Assembly (NCBI RefSeq): GCF_000316195.1
Contig: NZ_JH994111.1
Span: forward strand, 307,605-371,604
DNA from: Brachyspira hampsonii 30446
GTDB taxonomy: Bacteria; Spirochaetota; Brachyspiria; Brachyspirales; Brachyspiraceae
Reading direction: 5' to 3'
DNA: 64,000 nucleotides
A model generated the notes under the pieces. That model did no database searches and had not been told where the DNA came from. It saw only the letters and a program-made list of their open reading frames with translations. Shown here piece by piece: positions 18,390 through 26,202 of this stretch; position 1 is the first letter of the stretch; each line of letters starts with the position of its first letter. A program made the position numbers and the translations under genes.

Positions 18390-19028
18390 TTATAATTTAG
18401 GCACTTTGAATCTCACCCCAAGCAGTGCCTCATGATATCCGTCTGCTCTTGTATCTATTAAATATCTGTACCCTAAGTCTATAGACATATATGGAAGTAC
18501 ATTGAAAGCAAAACCTCCGCTGAACCCAAAAACCATAGTAGTTAAAGAACTTCTTAATTCTATATTATTTATTTTTGAATTAAAAGTATCATTTATTCTC
18601 CCTCCTATAGAAATTCCTAAATATATTGTGAATGGAGGATATTTTTCTAATAATGTTTGTTTATAACTTTCATCTGTTAGTTCTTCTTTTATGAGGAAAA
18701 AATTGATATCAAAATATACTGAACCTAAAAGAGTATGCATAGCTATATCATTAGTCATTCCTATTACTTTTCTTGCCATATATTCAAATTCAAATCTTAC
18801 AGGGGAGGACTTGTTTATAGTTGGTATACTGTATCCCAAAGCAAAACCGCCGCCTAAATAATTGAAATATCCTTTATCTCCATTTTCTTTTACATACATA
18901 TAATTTCCATCATGCGAGAATATAAATTTAGGAGTGATATATAAACCTTCAGGAATGAATGAAAATAATTTTTGAGTATTTCCTAATATTAATAAAAACA
19001 TAAATACTATTAAATAATATCTTTTCAT
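18390..19028 (-). CDS. Predicted outer-membrane beta-barrel protein
   Basis: The product has 212 residues with a cleavable signal (MKRYYLIVFMFLLILGNTQKLFS). The mature part has alternating strands rich in Gly and aromatic residues (GGGFALGYSIP, VRFEFEYMAR, LGSVYFDINFF, YIDLGYR-like ends) and finishes LLGVRFKVPKL, as in small OmpA/opacity-type barrels. It shares its layout with the next gene (19040-19705), including ITPKFIF/LAPKFLF, VRFEFEY/VRVEFEY and SIDLGYRYL/SVDLGYRII, so the two are paralogues. A role as surface antigen or porin is inference. Confidence 0.7.
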   Translation of the reverse strand: MKRYYLIVFMFLLILGNTQKLFSFIPEGLYITPKFIFSHDGNYMYVKENGDKGYFNYLGGGFALGYSIPTINKSSPVRFEFEYMARKVIGMTNDIAMHTLLGSVYFDINFFLIKEELTDESYKQTLLEKYPPFTIYLGISIGGRINDTFNSKINNIELRSSLTTMVFGFSGGFAFNVLPYMSIDLGYRYLIDTRADGYHEALLGVRFKVPKL

Positions 19029-19039
19029 CTAATCTGCTC

Positions 19040-19705
19040 CTAAAAATTAAACCTTACCGAAGCTACTATATCATGATTAGACTGTGTTTTAGTATTTAAT
19101 ATAATCCTATACCCTAAATCCACACTGACTAATGGAGTTATATGAAATCCCAAACCTCCGCCAAATCCATAAACAAATTGAAATTCATTAAAATAAGTGC
19201 TTGTTTTAATAAGTCCATTATATTCAAAATTGTTATTTATAATATAAGTATCCAATTCGCCTCCGATTAAAAAACCAGCATAAACGGACATAACAGGTCT
19301 TTTTCCATTATGAAATGTGCTTATTGCAGAATCAGGGTTATTATAATCTATATACAAAAAATAAAAATCATAATAAGCAGCTGCCAAAAAACTATGAGCC
19401 TGCATAGTGTTGATAGGAGATACATACACATTTTCCGGTAATGGATTTCTGTATAAATACTCAAATTCAACTCTTACTGTTGAATATTTATGAAGTACAT
19501 TAAAATTATAACCTATAGCAAGCCCGCCTCCAATATATAAATTTTGTATATTCTTACTGCTATTTTCTTTTTCTATTCCGGAATCCTCTATTTCAAATAA
19601 AAATTTAGGTGCTAAATAAGCTCCTATATCCATAGACATAAGCATATTAGTAAAACATGCTGTAAATATAGAGATAATCAAAAATTTTCTTATTAAAAAC
19701 TTCAT
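19040..19705 (-). CDS. Predicted outer-membrane beta-barrel protein, paralogue of the neighbour
   Basis: The product has 221 residues: a signal peptide, then barrel-like strands YIGGGLAIGYNFN, TVRVEFEYLYRN, SFLAAAYYDFYFLYI, VYAGFLIGGEL, FVYGFGGGLGFHITPLVSVD and LGYRIILN, with the terminal strand DIVASVRFNF ending in Phe as many outer-membrane proteins do. Spacing to its neighbours is 11 and 19 bases, so it belongs to one operon. It is about 25-30 percent similar by eye to 18390-19028. No catalytic motif was seen. Confidence 0.7.
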   Translation of the reverse strand: MKFLIRKFLIISIFTACFTNMLMSMDIGAYLAPKFLFEIEDSGIEKENSSKNIQNLYIGGGLAIGYNFNVLHKYSTVRVEFEYLYRNPLPENVYVSPINTMQAHSFLAAAYYDFYFLYIDYNNPDSAISTFHNGKRPVMSVYAGFLIGGELDTYIINNNFEYNGLIKTSTYFNEFQFVYGFGGGLGFHITPLVSVDLGYRIILNTKTQSNHDIVASVRFNF

Positions 19706-19724
19706 AAAATGTTATCCTTAAACA

Positions 19725-20435
19725 TCAAAACAATATGCCTATAGCAAATCTTGGCAGAGGAACAATCCTTATTATACTTTTATATGAAAATCCTATATCT
19801 ATTATTGATATATCAAAGAAAGGACGAACTCCACTATTAATACCTAAGCCTCTTGAAATATCTATCCTAAATCCCATCTCTCCTGATACATAAAAATCCC
19901 ATATATTACTATTTCTATTAGTATATGTTGATGTTGATTTTTGTAATTGTTTTCCTTGAGTGATAAATAATGTTGTTCCTACTTTAGGCATTAAGAAAAA
20001 ACCTGAAGCACGGTCTTTACTATTGAAATAAAATCTGCCGCCTACAGAAAGCCCAAGTCCGTATACATTTCCATTATATTCGGATGTTGAATTATTATAA
20101 TATGTTTTCATAGCATAAAAGCCTGTATCTACATTAATGTCTATTTTTTCTGATGCTCTGAAAGTATATGTAAGATCTAATCCGAAAGTACCTTGAAGTC
20201 TCAGATTTTCACTGTCATTTGATGGTAGTAGCAGATTTACAAGAGATGGGGCAAGAAGCATATAAAAAATTGTAGTTCCAAAATTAACGCCTATAGAGTT
20301 TCTATGCGAATTTATACCGTTTTCATTACTGCTATTATTTTGGTATTTTTCAAATGCAATATTTGTAACATCATCAGCAAATGTGATATCAGCAAGTATA
20401 AATAAAAATAAAATTATTAATATATTCTTTCTCAT
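19725..20435 (-). CDS. Predicted outer-membrane protein
   Basis: The product has 236 residues with a clear signal peptide (MRKNILIILFLFILADITFA). The mature chain has many amphipathic strands (GTFGLDLTYTF, KIDINVDTGFYAMKTYY, VYGLGLSVGGRFYF, GFFLMPKVGTTLFI, FYVSGEMGFRIDIS) and ends FAIGILF, a typical barrel C-terminus. I do not recognise a named family. It lies in the operon between another barrel-like protein and a pair of opacity-like proteins. Confidence 0.65.
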   Translation of the reverse strand: MRKNILIILFLFILADITFADDVTNIAFEKYQNNSSNENGINSHRNSIGVNFGTTIFYMLLAPSLVNLLLPSNDSENLRLQGTFGLDLTYTFRASEKIDINVDTGFYAMKTYYNNSTSEYNGNVYGLGLSVGGRFYFNSKDRASGFFLMPKVGTTLFITQGKQLQKSTSTYTNRNSNIWDFYVSGEMGFRIDISRGLGINSGVRPFFDISIIDIGFSYKSIIRIVPLPRFAIGILF

Positions 20436-20450
20436 GCTATTTATACCTCA

Positions 20451-21380
20451 CTAAAACCTTAAACTGAAACCTATTCTAGGGAATATAGAAAATCTTATTG
20501 CCGAAACATAATTTATCCAAGAAGGAAAAGAACTCCAAGCAGGTATGCTGGCACTTAAATCTATTAATCCTCCTCCGAAGAAATTTATTCCTTCTCTAGT
20601 ATCTTCATATATCCCAGAAAGTCCTGAGCGTACATAATATCCTATTTCAAATAATGATATATCTATATAAGGTTTTACAGGCCATTCTTTAGTAGGAAAT
20701 AATTCTATACTCCAGCCAAGCTCATAGGAAATGTACATTCCTGTATCAATAGTATGCCTTTTAGTTTTTAATCCTGTAATACCATTTTCTGTTTCTATAT
20801 CAGATATCAATGTTTCTACACCGAATCTAAAAGTGTTGATAACTTGTCTGTTTTTTCCCCCATAAAATGTTATACCAAAAGTTACAGGAATAAATATTAA
20901 TGATGCTTTTAATACTGTATCAGAGGATATTAATCCTCCTATATTTCCGAAATCTCCCGCAGAAACCACAGAATCAATTAATCCGCTAGCTTTATCTTTT
21001 GGTATATTTAAATTAAATGACATAGATTGAGCACCTACACCAACTTCTATTCCTACTCTTGGATGAACCAATAATGTATATGATACTGTAGGTACATACC
21101 AAAAACTGCCTTTTATATCTATAGCATCAATAAATTTTTGATTTTCTCCTAAATCAAATCCAATTAATCCGCTGAATGTCTCAAAATTATCAAACAGAGT
21201 ATTAATCATAGGCGGAAATAATCCTGCATATCCCGGATTAAGATTTACACTTATCATTTGTCTGCCCTTAATCCAGCTATAAGTATTTGTATCCGATTGC
21301 GTAGACAAAGGTATACCATTAGCATATAGATTAATAAATGATATATTAAATACTATAATAGCCATAAGGATTTTTTTCAT
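20451..21380 (-). CDS. Predicted outer-membrane protein
   Basis: The product has 309 residues with signal peptide MKKILMAIIVFNISFINLYA. Strand-like segments with aromatic girdles (SFWYVPTVSYTLLVHPRVGI, VTFGITFYGGKN, TFRFGVETLI, MYISYELGWSIELF) and a final IRFSIFPRIGFSLRF ending in Phe support an outer-membrane barrel. Like 19725-20435 it has a strand containing DISLFEIGYY/DISIIDIGFSY, so those two may be related. Function unknown. Confidence 0.65.
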   Translation of the reverse strand: MKKILMAIIVFNISFINLYANGIPLSTQSDTNTYSWIKGRQMISVNLNPGYAGLFPPMINTLFDNFETFSGLIGFDLGENQKFIDAIDIKGSFWYVPTVSYTLLVHPRVGIEVGVGAQSMSFNLNIPKDKASGLIDSVVSAGDFGNIGGLISSDTVLKASLIFIPVTFGITFYGGKNRQVINTFRFGVETLISDIETENGITGLKTKRHTIDTGMYISYELGWSIELFPTKEWPVKPYIDISLFEIGYYVRSGLSGIYEDTREGINFFGGGLIDLSASIPAWSSFPSWINYVSAIRFSIFPRIGFSLRF

Positions 21381-21400
21381 AATTTTAAGCCTTTTTTATT

Positions 21401-21943
21401 TTATGATTTACTGCTGTCAGGTTTTATTACTTCAGGATTTCCAAAATGGCTTCCTCCGCTCAAGCCGCTAAGTATATCTTCTATTCTTTTTTTATCTTCT
21501 TCACTAACATTACTATTACCTATAACAGTATTTACATCTACATTGTTTGGATCTTTACTTTGCATTATTCCATTAATAGCACCTAATGCATTTTCAGATC
21601 CTACTATATTAATTATTTCATCAACAGCTTCTTTTGCTTCTTTATCCATGCTAATTGTACCTAAACTATCTCCTGCAGGTACTGTTACAAGATATCCTCC
21701 GTTTCCGTCATTATACACTCCGCCTACTCCCAATATAGGTTCTTCAAATGTATACTCTCCCTTGTTTTCTCCTGAACTAATTGTTAATTTATTTCCATCT
21801 ACTGTAACTCCAGGCCAATTACCATTTTGCATTTTTCCCAAGAAGAAATCAGGTCCGGGTTCTGTTATTGTAAGTTCTGTTTTTCTGCATGAAAATATGG
21901 CTAACAAAATAAAAATTATGGATATATATTTATTAAATTTCAT
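21401..21943 (-). CDS. Lipoprotein, first gene of the surface operon
   Basis: The product has 180 residues. MKFNKYISIIFILLAIFSC is a lipoprotein signal with Cys19. The rest is acidic and Gly/Asp/Asn-rich, with no known domain. It contains a short KMQNGNWPGVTVDGNKLTIS stretch of beta type and a helical C-terminus. AAAGGA lies 7 bases before the ATG. It heads a run of closely spaced minus-strand genes that extends at least to 17445, behind the promoter at 21968-21997. Confidence 0.7.
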   Translation of the reverse strand: MKFNKYISIIFILLAIFSCRKTELTITEPGPDFFLGKMQNGNWPGVTVDGNKLTISSGENKGEYTFEEPILGVGGVYNDGNGGYLVTVPAGDSLGTISMDKEAKEAVDEIINIVGSENALGAINGIMQSKDPNNVDVNTVIGNSNVSEEDKKRIEDILSGLSGGSHFGNPEVIKPDSSKS

Positions 21944-21967
21944 TGTATATTCCTTTGGAAAATAAAA

Positions 21968-21997
21968 ATTATATTCTAATTATATAATTTTTATCAA
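21968..21997 (-). promoter_or_regulatory. Putative promoter of the surface operon
   Basis: On the minus strand, TTGATA (21997-21992) and TATAAT (21973-21968) are spaced 18 bases, about 25 bases before the first ATG. Confidence 0.6.
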
Positions 21998-22070
21998 TAA
22001 AAACAACTAAAATAAAAATACATCCATTAAACTCGGATATATATACATTAAAATTTAATATTTATGTATC

Positions 22071-22190
22071 AGAATCGTTTTAAAAATACTTAACAAAATT
22101 AAGTATAAAATTATTTAATTTAAAAATTATGAATACAATGTTTTTTATGTTGTATAATTAGCTATTCCGATATATAAATATGCAGTATTT
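22071..22190. mobile_element. Decayed left arm of a MITE-like element, copy G
   Basis: AGAATCGTTTTAAAAATACT at 22071 aligns with the left end AGACTTGTTTCAAAACTACT of copies A-D. The following AT-rich arm (AATACAATGTTTTTTATGTTG through TATATAAATATGCAGT) also aligns. The GC-rich core and right end are absent. I read it as an old truncated copy. Confidence 0.5.
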
Positions 22191-22327
22191 TATAAAGCTG
22201 AAATTATAATTAGAAAAATATTCAAATTGAAAAACTATAAGTATTAACCAAATTTGGTTTTGGAATAATTTTATAGTATAATATGAATATGCATTATAAA
22301 TATTTTTATGAATTGTATTATAAATGC

Positions 22328-22378
22328 TTGACAGAAAATTTGAATTGAAGTAAAATTCTTTAATACGCATTAAAGAAT
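22328..22378 (+). promoter_or_regulatory. Promoter overlapping a perfect palindrome upstream of the HIRAN gene
   Basis: TTGACA at 22328-22333 and TAAAAT at 22351-22356, spaced 17. Overlapping the end of the -10 box is a perfect 10-base inverted repeat, ATTCTTTAAT (22355-22364) and ATTAAAGAAT (22369-22378), around ACGC. It could be an operator or form a hairpin at the start of the transcript. Confidence 0.6.
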
Positions 22379-22398
22379 TAGGGTAAATTTCTTGTCTT

Positions 22399-22821
22399 AT
22401 GGAAAAAAATACAGAACATATAACTTGTTTAATTAATCATGAAGAGAGTTTTAAAAGGGTTATTATAAATAGGAATTACAAAACAAAAAGATATTATATA
22501 GATTTTTTTGTTGCAGGATATAAATACAATAATGGAAAAGATGTTATAGATTTATTACTTAAAAATGAGCCTATAAATTTGCTTCGTGATATAACTAATC
22601 CTTATGATAGATTTGCTATAGCTATTTATGACAGAAGTTTTGATTTTAGACTAGGATATGTTCCAAGTATTATCTCTCCTTTAATATCATATAAACTAGA
22701 GGACAAAAGAAATAAAGTATATGCCAGAATAAAGAATGTAAAATTAGATGCTATAGATGAGTGTAAAATAGAAATAAGAGTATTTATAGATATAGATAAA
22801 AATAAGAAGAAAGCTGTATGA
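22399..22821 (+). CDS. HIRAN-domain protein
   Basis: The product has 140 residues. Residues 35-110 fit the HIRAN domain: FFVAGYKYNNGKDVIDLLLK, then NLLRDITNPYDRFAIAIYD and RLGYVPSIISPLI. HIRAN domains bind 3' DNA ends in HLTF-type helicases and also occur alone in bacteria, where their role is unclear. The N-terminal 30 residues are basic. The ATG at 22399 has no close Shine-Dalgarno (AGGG is about 15 bases away), so leader structure may matter. holA follows after 47 bases. Confidence 0.7.
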   Translation: MEKNTEHITCLINHEESFKRVIINRNYKTKRYYIDFFVAGYKYNNGKDVIDLLLKNEPINLLRDITNPYDRFAIAIYDRSFDFRLGYVPSIISPLISYKLEDKRNKVYARIKNVKLDAIDECKIEIRVFIDIDKNKKKAV

Positions 22822-22868
22822 GATATTATATTGATTATAAAAAAAATATATGATATCATATATTCATT

Positions 22869-23885
22869 ATGAATAAAGTTTCAGTAAAGACAGAGATAGA
22901 ATTTCAAAAAATTAAAGATAATTATATAAAAGAACCATTCAAACATCGTGTTTATATACTTACAGGTAAAGAAAGACTTTTTAAAAAAGCATTCATAGCA
23001 GCTATGCATTCAAGTATGTTTCCAGATGAAGGAGACAGCGAAATGAATTACAGTGTATTTTATGATAAAAATGATGCTGTAGGTTTTACTCCATTAGAGG
23101 TAGCAGATACTCCTCCATTTGGCTCTAAATTAAGACTCATTGTAATTTATAAATATAATAATTTTCAGGAAGATTTTTTAGATTATTGCTCAAATCCTTC
23201 AAAAACTTCTGTAGTTATACTTGAAACAGAAAGTTCATTAGATGAAGATCCTATATATAAATATTTTTCTAAAAAGAAAGATTCTAATAATATATATTTT
23301 ATAGATTTTCCTCTTCCTGATGAAAGAGATTTCAGAGGATTAATAAATGCTTATATTATTAAACAAGGTAAAAAAATATCTTCTGAAGCTATAGAATATC
23401 TTATTAATAATATAAATTTGGATTATGATTCTCTTTACTCAGAGCTTGGGAAAATATGCAGCTATAATGATAAAGAATATTTAAATGTTGAAGATATAGC
23501 GGATTTTACTTATATATCAAAAAATAGGAATATATTTGATTTTTTAGATGCTGTATTTGAAAGAGATAGAAAAAAATGCTTTAGTATAATGCATAGATTG
23601 GATCAAGATGCTTCAAATTCTTTAACTTTAATGATGAATAATTTTTTGGCTGTATATTATATGAAGATATTTCCGCCTCAAACTACACTAGGTGAGATAA
23701 GTAAATTAACTAAGATTCCTGAGTTTATATTAAAAAAGAAAAAAACTTCATTAAAACTGTTTTCATTGGAGGAGATAGTAAAAATAATATCCAAAATCTC
23801 ATATTTAAATACTTTAAGTGTTACAACACCTGTTAATATTTTTAAGGCTCATTTTGAATTATTCTTGTTTACAATAACGAAATAA
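22869..23885 (+). CDS. holA: DNA polymerase III delta subunit
   Basis: The product has 338 residues, the usual size for HolA. This clamp-loader subunit opens the beta sliding clamp during replication. The N-terminal HRVYILTGKERLFKKAFI region is the divergent AAA+-like start (YLLxGxExxL). The middle FSKKKDSNNIYFIDFPLPDE resembles the delta pattern in which a Lys/Glu region precedes helical domain II. The C-terminal collar helices include FDFLDAVFERDRKKCFSIMH. Sequence similarity within this family is low, so the call rests on length and order of motifs. Confidence 0.8.
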   Translation: MNKVSVKTEIEFQKIKDNYIKEPFKHRVYILTGKERLFKKAFIAAMHSSMFPDEGDSEMNYSVFYDKNDAVGFTPLEVADTPPFGSKLRLIVIYKYNNFQEDFLDYCSNPSKTSVVILETESSLDEDPIYKYFSKKKDSNNIYFIDFPLPDERDFRGLINAYIIKQGKKISSEAIEYLINNINLDYDSLYSELGKICSYNDKEYLNVEDIADFTYISKNRNIFDFLDAVFERDRKKCFSIMHRLDQDASNSLTLMMNNFLAVYYMKIFPPQTTLGEISKLTKIPEFILKKKKTSLKLFSLEEIVKIISKISYLNTLSVTTPVNIFKAHFELFLFTITK

Positions 23886-24223
23886 TTTTATAATGTATTT
23901 TATTTTTAGAATAAAAATTTAATTATAAACTTTATTAATTAATTTTAAAATCATATAGTTATAATTCTTTTATAAAAAATTTAAATGGCTATTTATTATA
24001 TTTGAAAAAAATTCTGTTCTAGTTTATGATAATTTATATAGTTGTTAATTAATAAAGATTTAAAAAAATATATATATATTTGATTATTTTTATTATTTTA
24101 TGAAGTTTATAATAGCATAACTATATTTTTTAATTTTTTAAATAAGCAAATATCTTTAATATAAAGATTATATAAATAAATAGATTTTAATTACAAATTT
24201 ATTTTATATTAATAGAATTTTCT
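23886..24223. other. Gene-free AT-rich interval
   Basis: Almost pure A/T, with no convincing ORF, hairpin terminator or repeat copy. It precedes the consensus promoter at 24224. Confidence 0.5.
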
Positions 24224-24252
24224 TTGACAAATAATCTTTTATTTTGTATAAT
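24224..24252 (+). promoter_or_regulatory. Consensus sigma-70 promoter of the comFB-like gene
   Basis: TTGACA at 24224-24229 and TATAAT at 24247-24252 with 17 bases between, a perfect match. GGAGGGCGG follows at 24266, before the ATG at 24280. Confidence 0.8.
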
Positions 24253-24279
24253 ATTATATATATTTGGAGGGCGGTTTTT

Positions 24280-24954
24280 ATGTATTTAGTAAATCTTATG
24301 GAACAAAAAGTTTCAAAACTAGCAGACTCATACTTAAAAGAAAAAAATATCCCCGTTAATACTAATATGCGTATGGATATAATAGCTTATACTTTGAATA
24401 GAGTTCAGCCTCAGTATGTTACAAGTGCCAGAGGAGTTCTTCATAGTTATAATAAAGATACTATACAAAGCAATACAGAAATATTGAGTATTATAGCAGA
24501 TGCTTGTGAAATAGTTACTAGAAGAAAGGAAAATACATTACTTGAGTCGGTTCCTTCTATTGATGAGAGCGGATATTATTTAACTTATCCTAGTATAATG
24601 GGCAATATTACAGCTTCTAATAATTTTGGTAAAATAGAAAATGCTTTAGTTTATATATTTTCTGAAGGCAAAATACTTCAAGGTTATGGGGTTAATTTTC
24701 CCAATCCTGCTATAGTATCAAGCAATGTTCCAGGTAAATTTATGTTCTGCTTTATGCCGAAAAAAGTTGATTCTAACGCTGAGGTTGAAGTTAAGCTTAA
24801 TATTGTTATAGAATCAGAAAAGTTTATGCAATATGAAAATGTATTAACTTACAAGTTGAAACCTTCATACTACAATGCAGGAGATATGCCTCTATTTTGT
24901 ATAGAAGAGGTTAATGATATACTGCTTATAGAAAATCATAATATAGCTAAGTAA
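24280..24954 (+). CDS. ComFB-domain protein with C-terminal extension
   Basis: The product has 224 residues. Residues 1-85 match the ComFB (late competence development) domain: VNLMEQKVSKLADSYLKEKN and the signature RMDIIAYTLNRVQPQYVTSA. ComFB proteins in cyanobacteria have been reported as cyclic-dinucleotide receptors. Residues 95-224 form a beta-rich region of unknown family. The strong promoter and GGAGG Shine-Dalgarno suggest high expression. The ATG at 24280 is chosen over an upstream frame that includes the -10 region. Together with the PilZ protein at 5.9-6.6 kb it may belong to c-di-GMP signalling; that link is inference. Confidence 0.75.
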   Translation: MYLVNLMEQKVSKLADSYLKEKNIPVNTNMRMDIIAYTLNRVQPQYVTSARGVLHSYNKDTIQSNTEILSIIADACEIVTRRKENTLLESVPSIDESGYYLTYPSIMGNITASNNFGKIENALVYIFSEGKILQGYGVNFPNPAIVSSNVPGKFMFCFMPKKVDSNAEVEVKLNIVIESEKFMQYENVLTYKLKPSYYNAGDMPLFCIEEVNDILLIENHNIAK

Positions 24955-25014
24955 CTATAATTATTTACCACTGTCAAATATATGCTGTTTGTTTAGAGAT
25001 TTGAAGAGAAGTTG

Positions 25015-25566
25015 ATGAAAGTAATTAGATTTATAGTATTTGCATGTTTTTTGGTTATTTTTATAGTTATAGCAAACATAATTCATAAGAATATTAATTC
25101 GTATGAAGCTGCAGACATAAAAAATCCTTTTACTTATTATAATTTGATAACATATAGTAATAATGAAATTAAGTCATTAGCTTCTTTATCATTTAAAGAT
25201 TCATTTGAAAGTTTAGCTGAAATGTTTGATATAGATGTTTCCTTTGCAGTAAATAATATACTAAAAAAAGATATAAAGATTAGAGAAGATGATGCTCAAT
25301 TAGTTGTATTTACCGGCGGTAATTATATAATGCAGATAACTATTAATAGCAGCTATAATGTTGATACTTTATTTGAGAATATATTGAATAGTTTGTATTC
25401 CAATAATATACAATTAGAAAAGTATTCTTTAGATGATGAAGAGGGTAATATTTTAGCTGAAATCTATACTCATAAAACTGATAATTATAAAATAGTCATA
25501 ACGAAGAGTTATATATCAAATTCTAGTAATTTATCCATAGATTATGTTAATTTATTGGAATTATGA
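25015..25566 (+). CDS. Membrane-anchored protein of unknown function
   Basis: The product has 183 residues. One N-terminal hydrophobic helix (VIRFIVFACFLVIFIVIANII) without a lipobox or obvious cleavage site is followed by an acidic extracytoplasmic domain of about 150 residues. No family recognised. The ATG at 25015 has GAGAAG 6 bases upstream; a TTG one codon earlier is possible. It lies 60 bases after the ComFB gene on the same strand and may share its transcript. Confidence 0.6.
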   Translation: MKVIRFIVFACFLVIFIVIANIIHKNINSYEAADIKNPFTYYNLITYSNNEIKSLASLSFKDSFESLAEMFDIDVSFAVNNILKKDIKIREDDAQLVVFTGGNYIMQITINSSYNVDTLFENILNSLYSNNIQLEKYSLDDEEGNILAEIYTHKTDNYKIVITKSYISNSSNLSIDYVNLLEL

Positions 25567-25606
25567 TATTTTTTCTGTATTATTTGTATAAAAAATTATT
25601 TTTTTC

Positions 25607-25658
25607 TTGACAAATAATTTACTTGATATAATATTACTAAATAAGATTAATTATTAAT
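25607..25658 (+). promoter_or_regulatory. Promoter and palindromic operator of the PerR/Fur gene
   Basis: TTGACA at 25607-25612, with TAATAT at 25629 (16 bases) as the likely -10. Downstream, ATTAATTATTAAT (25646-25658) is a 6-1-6 palindrome similar in shape to Per and Fur boxes, so the regulator may control itself. Confidence 0.45.
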
Positions 25659-25681
25659 TGCTTTAGTAAGGAAATTAGGTT

Positions 25682-26068
25682 ATGAATAATACAAGAAATA
25701 CAATACAAAAGCAGGTGATTTTAAATGCTGTAAGAGAGCTAAAAAATCACCCAACTTCAGAAGAAGTTTATAATTATATAAAACCAAACTTTCCATCTAT
25801 AAGTTTGGGTACAGTGTATAGAAATCTAAATTTGCTGTCAGAAACTAAAGAGATTCAAAAATTATCTATAATAGATGATGCTGTTCGCTTTGATCATATA
25901 ACTAACGATCATTATCATTTTCAGTGTGGTAAATGTAAGAAATTGATGGATATACCTATGGAATATCAGAAAAAACTAGATGAATTAGTTTCCAAAGAAT
26001 ATGATGTAGATGTATTTAAACATGATATTGTATTTACAGGTACTTGCAAAAATTGTAAAGATTGTTAA
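25682..26068 (+). CDS. PerR/Fur-family metal-dependent repressor
   Basis: The product has 128 residues. The winged-helix domain has TSEEVYNYIKPNFPSISLGT followed by VYRNLNLL, the Fur/PerR recognition helix. The metal-binding half has DHYHFQCGKC and the C-terminal CKNCKDC, giving the two CxxC pairs of the structural zinc site. Short N-terminus and length are closer to PerR than to Fur or Zur, so peroxide sensing through His oxidation is the best guess. No target gene such as a rubrerythrin or catalase is adjacent. The palindrome at 25646-25658 may be its operator. Confidence 0.85.
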   Translation: MNNTRNTIQKQVILNAVRELKNHPTSEEVYNYIKPNFPSISLGTVYRNLNLLSETKEIQKLSIIDDAVRFDHITNDHYHFQCGKCKKLMDIPMEYQKKLDELVSKEYDVDVFKHDIVFTGTCKNCKDC

Positions 26069-26140
26069 TTAATTTGTGAATGTTCATAGCATAAATTTAT
26101 TATGATTTTTATTTTTTGATGATTAAGTATATTGAAAGTC

Positions 26141-26169
26141 TTGATTTTAATATTTATATTTTATATACT
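26141..26169 (+). promoter_or_regulatory. Putative promoter of the GH57 gene
   Basis: TTGATT at 26141 and TATACT at 26164, spaced 17 bases, about 35 bases before the ATG. AAGGA precedes the start codon. Confidence 0.55.
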
Positions 26170-26202
26170 ATTTATATAACATTTTAAATTTAAGGAATAA
26201 TT

